Of a stretch of 64,000 nt of DNA, positions 48,201 through 54,425 are shown one piece after another. Position numbers and translations under genes: made by a program. This DNA comes from Parafrankia irregularis (lineage in GTDB: Bacteria; Actinomycetota; Actinomycetes; Frankiales; Frankiaceae). The notes beneath the pieces were generated by a model. That model saw nothing but the letters and a program-made list of their open reading frames with translations. It ran no database searches and was not told where the DNA came from. The stretch is from contig NZ_FAOZ01000017.1 of NCBI RefSeq assembly GCF_001536285.1, positions 1 through 64,000 of the forward strand, read 5' to 3'. Position 1 is the first letter of the stretch, and each line of letters begins with the position of its first letter.

Positions 48201-48257
48201 CATCCCGCGCTGCGGGATCCGACGCACCGGGCGCACTACGCGGGTCTCGAACGATGA
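45255..48257 (+). CDS. GAP1-N2-like / zinc-ribbon / P-loop NTPase protein
   Basis: This 1000-aa protein starts at a TTG with GGAGG 10 bases upstream. Residues 1-290 resemble the GTPase-associated protein 1 N2 domain (WQVTAYTPGL, GRPGNVFQHALL, WWWPGW). A 6-fold SGPQP/SRPQP repeat interrupts it near residues 53-76. An Ala-rich region with about two hydrophobic segments (about 430-590) leads to paired Cys clusters (CPYPDCARPL, CPNTDCHRR, CACGTR, YCGSCEGR, about 615-690) typical of zinc ribbons. A P-loop follows at once (LIGPPASGKTTM, about 697) with IVFFFDPDGD as Walker B and VVVSKTDWL as an NKxD-like base motif, so it is probably GTPase-like. Such proteins occur in NTP-dependent conflict operons. 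It overlaps the next small gene (ATGA). Confidence 0.75.
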   Translation: MTIHQLHRTSAAASDRPGWQVTAYTPGLGDGRRQQIVGLLTSELAVDARRSGPQPHSGPQPLSRPQPLSRPQPHSGPQRRGGESGFGPLPGSDAGSTQGPWTSAGQREAGLSLSYSLLADGAAVICRTVGTGVDFAGRPGNVFQHALLLTEPDRDLGGLLPADLWWWPGWADRPADGDLPAVGRLVVDSPMPWHEAIARAQELYGDGRLAALLASVRSAARGGGAVRIVLVEQGPAATVRTIRLVTGSLPRASALAMTFGVPVGHPEQSRHVLVGVPVGADLDPAAIPFGVRFETHRLHGGAGPEPGAGDGGSAGGGTAPRDVGAPAGTDGARADEHRADEHRADVSWGEVAARVWAAGRPDVLALAAASTSFADADAAQRLAAVAAGAGVPLASPPSDPAPGSAQSPAVGPAPAPLPPGAEGWGRVRRRAVVKALRPGGYARGAALFGAGAAIAFGQLGARLLALPARTLAAGPPVLRPAGDEAAYPGYFTPAGQAIVDLGAIGDALAEALRTAGPEFAAAGPARWPGPFLGQSASARRCWRMWRAGTAIGVAVAGGLARTAYAVHRTLVITTIAVLRLAGAALRFAEAARWLLRETRPARPTLAMFRRLGELGADCPYPDCARPLGRPFYECPNTDCHRRHDDLRPGRGGLLYRVCACGTRLRTWAPGRRGRLASYCGSCEGRLPDGIGHLPIVHIALIGPPASGKTTMLVATLAGLQDLAYQRDLTLSFAFRPDEAWYRRSMQMVADGGWLESTATPNPRALVVTVGIPRGPRRIVFFFDPDGDLYTDQQTLRTTHRYLERTHNALLVVDPSAQPALLDQLTPKQQAAANSAAHPAAEPTYDTMRRLIRVLHADRSLPRRGGRLALRLAVVVSKTDWLRGLPSVLRLPELTPEQQDGLVRYWLNQPARLPELGQEPSKEFTETRYWALSAADCLRGRNGTVNPAERIAAAEPVLWMLGASARGFRRLIIRQQKARQSSRHPALRDPTHRAHYAGLER

Positions 48258-48478
48258 GGATGTTCCGCCGCGCGGCGCCCGCCGCTCAACCCGGTCCCGG
48301 TCCCGCTTCTGCCCCCGCCCCGGCGCCCGCGCCCGCGCCCGCGCCCGCGCCTGCCGGCGAACCGGTTCCGGCGCATGTGCGCCGGCAGCGCAGGGTGCTG
48401 CTGGGCCTCCACGTCGTGGCGGTGTTCGCCCTGATCGCCGTCCCCTGCGGCCTGGTGGCCCTCCTCGTCCTCGGGTGA
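48254..48478 (+). CDS. 74-aa single-pass membrane protein
   Basis: This tiny protein starts at an ATG overlapping the GAP1-like stop. It has a basic start (MRMFRRA), a Pro-Ala repeat (PAPAPAPAPAPA, about residues 20-34), a basic patch (HVRRQRRVL) and a C-terminal transmembrane helix (LHVVAVFALIAVPCGLVALLVL). It is predicted to be tail-anchored. Its coupling suggests it recruits or anchors the NTPase module to the membrane, or serves as a small pore-forming effector. No family is recognised. Confidence 0.65.
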   Translation: MRMFRRAAPAAQPGPGPASAPAPAPAPAPAPAPAGEPVPAHVRRQRRVLLGLHVVAVFALIAVPCGLVALLVLG

Positions 48479-48507
48479 GTGGTCCACCAGGCGGCCGGCG
48501 GGTTGCG

Positions 48508-50481
48508 CTAGCCCGTCGCCTTGCGCAGGGCAACGGTGGCCAGTGGATGCTGGCAGAGCCCCGGGTCGCAGTCGCCCAGCACCGGCTGCCGGAAGTGGAC
48601 CTTGTTGAGGACGATGAACGCGGTCTCCGGCAGGGTCTCGACCTCGACCGGCTCCACCGCCGGCTCGAACACCCGGCTCGTGGCCGACGATGTGGCCTTC
48701 TCCGTCGACCCCGACTGGCCGCGCGAGCGTGACCACTGGACGGTCCGCGCCGTGCCCCGCGACCCGTTCCTGCTGCGGTTGAACACCGGCAGGCGCTCAC
48801 CCCGCCGCACCCCGACCTGGATGTTCCAGCCGTGCGAACTGTCCGTCGAGGTGCTGGTGGCGGCGCCGGTGGTCTCGTCACGGCTCCAGCCGAGGGACTC
48901 GCTGGTGCTCTGCGTCTCCTGGCTGAGCACGAAACGGTACTCGGCACCGACCAGCTCCACCGCGGCCTGCGCCTCGAGGGCGTTGTGGGTGCGCATCAGC
49001 AGCGTGACGCTGCCCGACGTGTTCAGCATCCGCTGCGCGTCCTCGCGCGCCGGGACATGCTGGTGCAGGAACATCGTCCGGACCCGGGCGTTGCGGGCAT
49101 GCTGGCTGAACTCGTCGAGCACATCCCGGCCCAGCCGGTCGACACCGACGACGACGATCAGGTCATCACTGCGGTGCGGCTCGCCGTGGCGCAGATCCTC
49201 CATGAAGCGGTACAGCAGGATGCGCGCCGAAGCACCCTGATCATTGTTGAAGGTGGGAGCGGCGAGCACCGTCAGACCGGGCCGCCACAGCCCGCGACCC
49301 GGGCTCGCGACGGACTCGTCGGCACCGTCCGGCGTCGTGCCGTCCGGCGCCGCATCTTCGGATGCCGCGTCATCGGGTGCCGCGTCGTCGGGTGCCGCGT
49401 CGTCGGGTGCCGCGCGGTCGACGTGCCGCCGATCGTCGTTGCCGGCCAGCATCTCGAAGGTGTCGACGAGATAGGTCAGCTCGGTTTTCTCCTGCGGCGT
49501 CTGGCCGAACTCGTGGCTCACCTTCATGAGGTCCTTCTGCTCGCGCAGGCTCAGCACACCGCCGGCCTGGCCGCTGCCGGCACTCGTCTCGCTGAGCCGC
49601 TGCAGCACCCGCACACCCGCGGCGAGCCGGCGGAACGTCCAGGGCGGTTCGATGAGGCGGGCGACAGTCCGCACGATCGCCTCGTCGCGCCGGCGGATCT
49701 CGGCGGCGCCGCTACGACCCGGCAGCACGGCGAACGCGTCGGCGATCACCCGACCGACGGCCTCCGGGCTGAGCTCCTGGAACAGGTCGACCAGGCTGAG
49801 GTCGGTCGGGAACCGGCCGTACGGCACCGGCTGCCCCGTGCTGTACACCAGCTGGATCAGATCCTCGGCGACCTCGTGACTGGTGAGGTCGAGCACGACC
49901 ACGCTGCGGTCAGCACGCATCAGCGAACCCGCGGTTGTCGCGATCATCGCCGCCCAGCCATCCCATGTGCCGCAGACGACATCCACCCGGGTCGCATCGG
50001 GAGGTCCCTGCACCGGGCGCCACTGATCCCGGGATTCGGCCTCGGTGGAGCCGCCGTGGCGCTGCTGGTCGTGCGCGTCCATCCACGCGCCTTCCCGCTC
50101 ACGCCCGACGCCTTCGCGCCAGCGCGCGTACATCGACGTCAGCCCACCACCGGCAACGGCCACACCGGCCGTGGCGAACGCCGGGACGGCCAGCGACGCG
50201 CCCGTCGCCAGGCCGAGGACACCCAGCGCACCGCCCAGAACGACACCGCCGACCGCGCACGCCCTGGCCGTCGCGCCCAGCGCCGCCGCGTCTGCCGCGC
50301 CCCCGAAATGCTCGGGCGCCAGCACCGGCCGGCCGAGCGGATCCGGCACCGGCCGCTCGGCGGGGACGAACTCCCATCCCCACTGGAACCTGTCCACGCT
50401 CTGCGTCAGCAGCCGCTGGGCCAGCTCGCGCCGCCGCATCTGCGCGAGTTCGCCGGCCTTGCCAGGTACGAGCGCCGTCAC
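48508..50481 (-). CDS. Membrane-anchored HerA/TraD-like protein with degenerate P-loop
   Basis: This protein is 657 aa from the GTG at 50481, which has GGAGGTG 6 bases upstream; the longer open frame is rejected for that reason. Two hydrophobic segments lie at about 66-115. The region after residue 165 follows the HerA/TraD order, but the Walker A position reads GTWDGWAAM (171-179) with no Lys, and the Walker B region reads DLIVVVGVDRLGRD without the usual Glu pair. The later LHQHV and MRTHNALEAQAAVELVG segments match the TraD-like sensor region. A DDAAP repeat is present near residues 370-395. It appears to be a pseudo-ATPase. It is convergent with the 74-aa gene and the last gene of the leftward series. 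Confidence 0.6.
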   Translation of the reverse strand: MTALVPGKAGELAQMRRRELAQRLLTQSVDRFQWGWEFVPAERPVPDPLGRPVLAPEHFGGAADAAALGATARACAVGGVVLGGALGVLGLATGASLAVPAFATAGVAVAGGGLTSMYARWREGVGREREGAWMDAHDQQRHGGSTEAESRDQWRPVQGPPDATRVDVVCGTWDGWAAMIATTAGSLMRADRSVVVLDLTSHEVAEDLIQLVYSTGQPVPYGRFPTDLSLVDLFQELSPEAVGRVIADAFAVLPGRSGAAEIRRRDEAIVRTVARLIEPPWTFRRLAAGVRVLQRLSETSAGSGQAGGVLSLREQKDLMKVSHEFGQTPQEKTELTYLVDTFEMLAGNDDRRHVDRAAPDDAAPDDAAPDDAASEDAAPDGTTPDGADESVASPGRGLWRPGLTVLAAPTFNNDQGASARILLYRFMEDLRHGEPHRSDDLIVVVGVDRLGRDVLDEFSQHARNARVRTMFLHQHVPAREDAQRMLNTSGSVTLLMRTHNALEAQAAVELVGAEYRFVLSQETQSTSESLGWSRDETTGAATSTSTDSSHGWNIQVGVRRGERLPVFNRSRNGSRGTARTVQWSRSRGQSGSTEKATSSATSRVFEPAVEPVEVETLPETAFIVLNKVHFRQPVLGDCDPGLCQHPLATVALRKATG

Positions 50482-50760
50482 GCGCCACCTCCGATGACAG
50501 GATTCATTCCCGGCTGCCTTCTGGGTACCATTGACATTCTGACCGACGCAAGAGAAAACATCCCGACAATTTCCTGCCATGCGGCCACGCCGCGATCAAT
50601 CCGCGAAACACATCCCCGTCCCCGCGGGATATTTGGCGGCAAGCAATATCTTTTCAACGCCACGGATGCGCGTGACTGCCCCGTTCCAGAAAAGGCATCG
50701 CAGGCTCTCGCGCTGACAGTCCCCCCGGGCGGCACCACCCGCCTGACGGTCAGGCCGGCC

Positions 50761-50816
50761 GAGCTGGGCCGAGCTGGGCTGAGCTGGGCCGAGCCGAGCT
50801 GGGCTGGGCTGGGCTG
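50761..50816. repeat. 10-bp tandem repeat downstream of endonuclease V
   Basis: Consecutive gagctgggcc/t units, degenerating to gggct units, end next to the endonuclease V stop at 50818. The repeat lies in the 336-base gap 50482-50817, which otherwise shows only an AT-richer region near 50560-50660 that could carry the promoter for the leftward gene at 50481. Confidence 0.8.
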
Positions 50817-50817
50817 A

Positions 50818-51513
50818 TCAAACCGTGAGGCGGGCTTCGGCGAGTGCCGCGCGGCTGAGCTGGTCCGCCGTACGGGTCGTCTCCGGCAGCCGGTAGCGGG
50901 GGCAAAGATCAAGCACCCACCGGCAGGCGGAGTCGAGGTTGGTCCGATGACCGACCGAGAGGTACACCTCCCGCACACCGTCCTGTGTCCGCAACGCGGC
51001 ACCCACCGCCTCACCGCCAAGGATGATCGGCGCCCGTTCGCCCCGGTGCGGCCCGGGGGCGGAGTGCTCGCCCACGAACGGGGTCTTCGCCACGCCGATC
51101 GTCGGCAGACCCACGGTCACGCCGAGATGGCAGGCCAGACCGAACCGCCGCGGGTGCGCGATGCCATGCCCGTCACACACCAGCAGGTCCGGCGGCGCCG
51201 CCAGCTGAGGCAGGACCGCTTCCCACGCCTCGAGCAACGGCGGCAGCTCCCGGAACGACAGCAGCCCCGGAACGTACGGAAACGTCACCCGCCCCGCTGC
51301 CGTCGCCGAGGCGATCAGCTCCCAGCGCGGCGCGGCGAGGACCACCACCGCTCCCGCGAGCAGATCCGTGTCGGTGTCGTACGCGACGTCGAACCCGGCC
51401 ACCGTCGCGACCTGCTCCGGCCCGGGCACGTCGGCCTCCACCAGCCGCCGCAGCTCGGCCTGCAGTGCCTCGGCGTCCTCGACCGTCTCGACCGACGCAT
51501 GACGGGAGCTCAC
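50818..51513 (-). CDS. nfi: Endonuclease V (deoxyinosine 3' endonuclease)
   Basis: This protein is 231 aa from the GTG at 51513, with GGGAG upstream, and is the usual length. It has the first metal-ligand Asp in GFDVAYDTDTD, the YVPGLLSFRELPPLLEAW segment, the second in LLVCDGHGIAHPRRFGLACHLGV, and GVAKTPFVG. The family nicks DNA (and RNA) next to inosine and takes part in repair of deaminated adenine. The start lies 14 bases after the NADAR stop, and the binding site overlaps that stop, so the two are likely co-translated. Confidence 0.93.
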   Translation of the reverse strand: MSSRHASVETVEDAEALQAELRRLVEADVPGPEQVATVAGFDVAYDTDTDLLAGAVVVLAAPRWELIASATAAGRVTFPYVPGLLSFRELPPLLEAWEAVLPQLAAPPDLLVCDGHGIAHPRRFGLACHLGVTVGLPTIGVAKTPFVGEHSAPGPHRGERAPIILGGEAVGAALRTQDGVREVYLSVGHRTNLDSACRWVLDLCPRYRLPETTRTADQLSRAALAEARLTV

Positions 51514-51527
51514 CGGCCCGGTCTCCC

Positions 51528-52154
51528 TCAGCGCCCGGGCTGCCGGGTGACGGCTGGCCGGCCGGGGTTGGCGAGCACGCCGCGGACGTCCATCAGCGCG
51601 AAGCCGAGCAGGTTCAGGCCGGGCCACTGCGCCGGGTGACCGGCCCGCTCATCGGAGGCGGCCAGGCCGATACCCCAGATCGCGTCAAGCGGGCTGGCCT
51701 CGACGAGGATGTCGGACCCGGTACTCAGGAGGTACCCGCGAAGGTCGTCGTGCTGGCCGAACTTGGCCGTGTTGCCGGCGACGACGACGTCGTGGCGGTG
51801 CCGCTCCCAACGGGCATCGTCATATCCCCGAACACGACGGCCGAGCGCCTTCGCGCGCCCCGGGTCCGGCGCGGCCAGGATCTCCTCCGCCGTCTCGTCG
51901 TCCCCGAACAGCCTGGCCTTGCGTTCCATCATGAAATGCTCGGCGCTGGCGTACCGGCGGCCCTCCACGGTGAACTCGACCGCCCACCACTGGCTCAGAC
52001 AACCCGGCCCGACCCCACCGCCCGCCGGGCGCCGATGCCCCCAGAAGTACCGGAACGCCAGTGGCACACCAGCCTCCTCGGCCGCCACCAGTTCGGCCAC
52101 CGACCGAGGAGGATTTCTCGGCTCGGCTGCGGACGGAACCCCCGACATCGACAT
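51528..52154 (-). CDS. NADAR-family protein (YbiA-like)
   Basis: This protein is 208 aa from the ATG at 52154, with GGGGAG 7-8 bases upstream; an ATG at 52175 is less well placed. NADAR motifs are visible: CLSQWWAVEFTVEGRRYASAEHFMMERKA, ILVEASPLDAIWGIGL and NLLGFALMDVR. Family members hydrolyse N-glycosidic bonds of ADP-ribosylated guanine, NAD-related or riboflavin-intermediate compounds, and some reverse DarT-type DNA ADP-ribosylation. It lies between a barstar and endonuclease V. It could act as a modification-removing or immunity enzyme of the island, which is inference. Confidence 0.9.
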   Translation of the reverse strand: MSMSGVPSAAEPRNPPRSVAELVAAEEAGVPLAFRYFWGHRRPAGGGVGPGCLSQWWAVEFTVEGRRYASAEHFMMERKARLFGDDETAEEILAAPDPGRAKALGRRVRGYDDARWERHRHDVVVAGNTAKFGQHDDLRGYLLSTGSDILVEASPLDAIWGIGLAASDERAGHPAQWPGLNLLGFALMDVRGVLANPGRPAVTRQPGR

Positions 52155-52247
52155 GGCGCTACTCCCCCATTCCAACCAACCGAGCGGAAAACCTACCGGG
52201 ATGGGCCGATCCGTCGGGTACGAGGGGCGCTCACGCCTACCAACGGT

Positions 52248-52295
52248 GCAACGGCGGCAGCTCCCGGAACGACATCAAGTCCCGGAACGTACGAG
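52248..52295 (-). pseudogene. Fragment related to endonuclease V
   Basis: About 46 bases match 51234-51280 inside the endonuclease V gene at roughly nine in ten positions, including 27 identical in a row, with a one-base indel. The reverse-strand translation reads FRDLMSFRELPPLHRW before a stop, against the intact gene's GLLSFRELPPLLEAW. It lies in the 157-base gap between the NADAR and barstar genes. It is a decayed partial duplicate of the neighbouring gene. Confidence 0.6.
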
Positions 52296-52311
52296 TTCCG
52301 GCGTGGACAGT

Positions 52312-52800
52312 TCAGACCGCCAGCAGGCCCGAGAAGGCGGACAGTGCCTCCGCATGGTCGGTGAGAAGAGCTGTCACGGTCCGCTCACCCTGCGCCGGTG
52401 TATGAGCGCTGCCACACAGCTCGGTCAGCTCTTCGACGAGCCAGCCGAGCTCCTCCTGCCTGGCCTGGGACAACACCTGGGAGAAATCGGAAAAAACCAG
52501 GATGACGGCGTCAGCCGGCACCTGGAAGTCGTACAGGCTGTCGTGCAGGGCATCCCAGTTTCCGCCGAAGTAGGCGGGGAACTGGAGGACGGCGGCGAGT
52601 TCATCGAAGAGACCAGCCGAGGTACGGCAGCGGGAACCGCGCACGTGCAGCGTCCGCACACGCGGCGGGGCTGCGGCGAGATCCAGTTTGTGGTAAAGCT
52701 CGGCAACCAGCCGGCCAGCGGCTGCCAGCCCATCGACTGGTACCGCATAAACACCACCAAACACGCCGCCTGCGATCACTTCTATGGGGTTCTGTGTCAA
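52312..52800 (-). CDS. Barstar-family RNase inhibitor (immunity protein)
   Basis: This 162-aa protein starts at a TTG overlapping the toxin stop (TTGA). The barstar core is clear: AAVLQFPAYFGGNWDALHDSLYDF, with the two Asp residues that plug the barnase active site in characterised barstars, followed by AVILVFSDFSQVL. The family binds and blocks barnase-type RNases one to one. It directly follows a gene with a barnase-like C-terminus, so it is the cognate immunity protein. Translational coupling ensures production after each toxin. Confidence 0.93.
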   Translation of the reverse strand: MTQNPIEVIAGGVFGGVYAVPVDGLAAAGRLVAELYHKLDLAAAPPRVRTLHVRGSRCRTSAGLFDELAAVLQFPAYFGGNWDALHDSLYDFQVPADAVILVFSDFSQVLSQARQEELGWLVEELTELCGSAHTPAQGERTVTALLTDHAEALSAFSGLLAV

Positions 52801-54425
52801 CGGAACCTCTTCCAGCTCTGGTAGTGGTCGTCGGTGCGGTAGTGCGATCCATCGTCCCCGACGACGAATCTTCGGTCGTTACGCTGCACACCGTCGTATG
52901 GGTCGCGGTCGTACTCGGTGTACGCGATGGGTGTACCGTCCTCGGTCGTCTCGGGAAGCCGCGGCTCGGACCTGTTCTTGTACTCGGTACCACCGGAGTA
53001 CTCACCGGGCTGCAGGCCGGAGTACGGCTTTCTGGGAACCGCCTCCCGCCTGACACCCGCCACGTCGCCGGCCGGGCCGGTGACGTCAGGTACCCCACCC
53101 CAGGGGATGTCCCCACCGTCGCCCTCGGTGTCCGTGGTGGTGGGCGCGTCATGGCTGTCCTGGTCGGCGGCTCCCGGGGTGCGGTCGAGAGCATCAGCCA
53201 TGTCCTGAGTGGTGGAAGGCTCGGCCGGTGCCTCGGAAGTGTCGGTCTGCCGGCCGAGGTCGTCGGTCACTTCAGGACGGATCTCCTGATCACCCGTGCT
53301 CTGAGCGGTGGGAGTGTCTCCGTCCGCCGGACCGTCGGTCATCCGACCGTCGGGGCTTTCAGACAACCCACGCGCCTCGCCGGCGTTTCCCTCCGCCGAC
53401 GATTCAGAGTCACTCATCACAGCAGCACCGTCGGGCTGACCGTCGCCGAAATCGCCAGTGCGTGTTTCGGCGGGTCGTTCGGGCAGTGCCCTCTCCTGCG
53501 CTGAAACGTCGCTCGCATCACCGTCGGATGTCGACTCGTCCCCGACCCCGCCGTCACCGACGGGATCATCTTCGCCTGTGGGAGTCTCCGTGCCCACCGG
53601 GTCATCCGCTCCCGGGTCGTCCGGGCTGTCGAGGAATGCGCGTGCGTCGCCGGCGATCGATTCGGCCAACGCCTCGGAGTCGCTCATGGCGGCTGAGTCG
53701 TCGGCAGCGTTGTCGAGGGTCTCGCCGGTGCGCGTTTCGGTGGGTCCGTCGGTCGGCTCGGCGGGTCCCTCGGTCGGGGTTGCCTCAGGTACCGGGGCGT
53801 CGTCGAAAACACTCTCGGGCGTCGCCGCGTCCTCGATCTCGCCGGTGCCGGTGCCGGTGGAGGTGACGGTGGCGGTGTCAGCGGAGATCGGACCGTCCGC
53901 TCCCGGGCCGTCCGGGTCGTCCGGGTCGTCGAGGAATCCGCGCGCGTCGCCGGCGATCGACTCGGCCAACGCCTCCGAGTCGCTCATCACGACAGAGCTG
54001 TCGGCCTCACCATCGACGGATTCGTCGTACTCGCCGTCCTGCGATGTGTCGGTGGCGTCCGTCTCGCCGCCGTGCGCCCCGGTGGGCGGTCCTTCGGCGA
54101 GGTGCTGCGTCTCCGTCCGCTGCGGCGTCTCGGTGGGCTGTGGTGTCTCAGTGAGCTGCGATGCCTCGGTGGGCTGTGCGTCGATGAATGCTTCGGTGGT
54201 GCCCGCATCGGTCCGAACTGCCGGGGACTCGGTGTCCTCCGGAGGAACGTTCAGGTCGCGGGAATCCCCGGCGAGCAGGTCGGCAAGCGCCTGCGAATCG
54301 CTCTCCTCCGGCCCGACGGAATCCTCGTCGGTGCCGAAATCGCCCTCCGGACCAGCCCACCCTTCCTCGACGAGGCCCGCCGAGTCACTGAGGCCCGCCA
54401 GGTCACCGACACCTTCGACAGTCAT
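52797..54425 (-). CDS. Acidic repeat protein with C-terminal barnase-type RNase toxin
   Basis: This is a 542-aa protein. Residues 1-440 are strongly acidic and disordered-looking, with four copies of an SDSEALAESIAGDAR-type module starting near residues 42, 147, 247 and 337, separated by Thr/Pro/Glu-rich spacers. Residues about 460-542 match microbial guanyl-type RNases: EYKNRSEPRLP, then Glu504 (YTEYD), Arg515 and Arg519 (QRNDRRFVV) and His534 (TDDHYQSW), equivalent in order and spacing to barnase Glu73, Arg83, Arg87 and His102. No signal peptide or WxG motif is seen. It is coupled at the start to a HerA-like ATPase (ATGA) and at the end to barstar. Confidence 0.9.
   Translation of the reverse strand: MTVEGVGDLAGLSDSAGLVEEGWAGPEGDFGTDEDSVGPEESDSQALADLLAGDSRDLNVPPEDTESPAVRTDAGTTEAFIDAQPTEASQLTETPQPTETPQRTETQHLAEGPPTGAHGGETDATDTSQDGEYDESVDGEADSSVVMSDSEALAESIAGDARGFLDDPDDPDGPGADGPISADTATVTSTGTGTGEIEDAATPESVFDDAPVPEATPTEGPAEPTDGPTETRTGETLDNAADDSAAMSDSEALAESIAGDARAFLDSPDDPGADDPVGTETPTGEDDPVGDGGVGDESTSDGDASDVSAQERALPERPAETRTGDFGDGQPDGAAVMSDSESSAEGNAGEARGLSESPDGRMTDGPADGDTPTAQSTGDQEIRPEVTDDLGRQTDTSEAPAEPSTTQDMADALDRTPGAADQDSHDAPTTTDTEGDGGDIPWGGVPDVTGPAGDVAGVRREAVPRKPYSGLQPGEYSGGTEYKNRSEPRLPETTEDGTPIAYTEYDRDPYDGVQRNDRRFVVGDDGSHYRTDDHYQSWKRFR

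Noticed and set aside
52797..54425. Type VII or polymorphic secreted toxin interpretation
   Set aside because: No WxG motif, signal peptide, Rhs/filamentous repeats or T7SS core genes are present. The neighbour ATPase is HerA-like with a single P-loop, not EccC-like.
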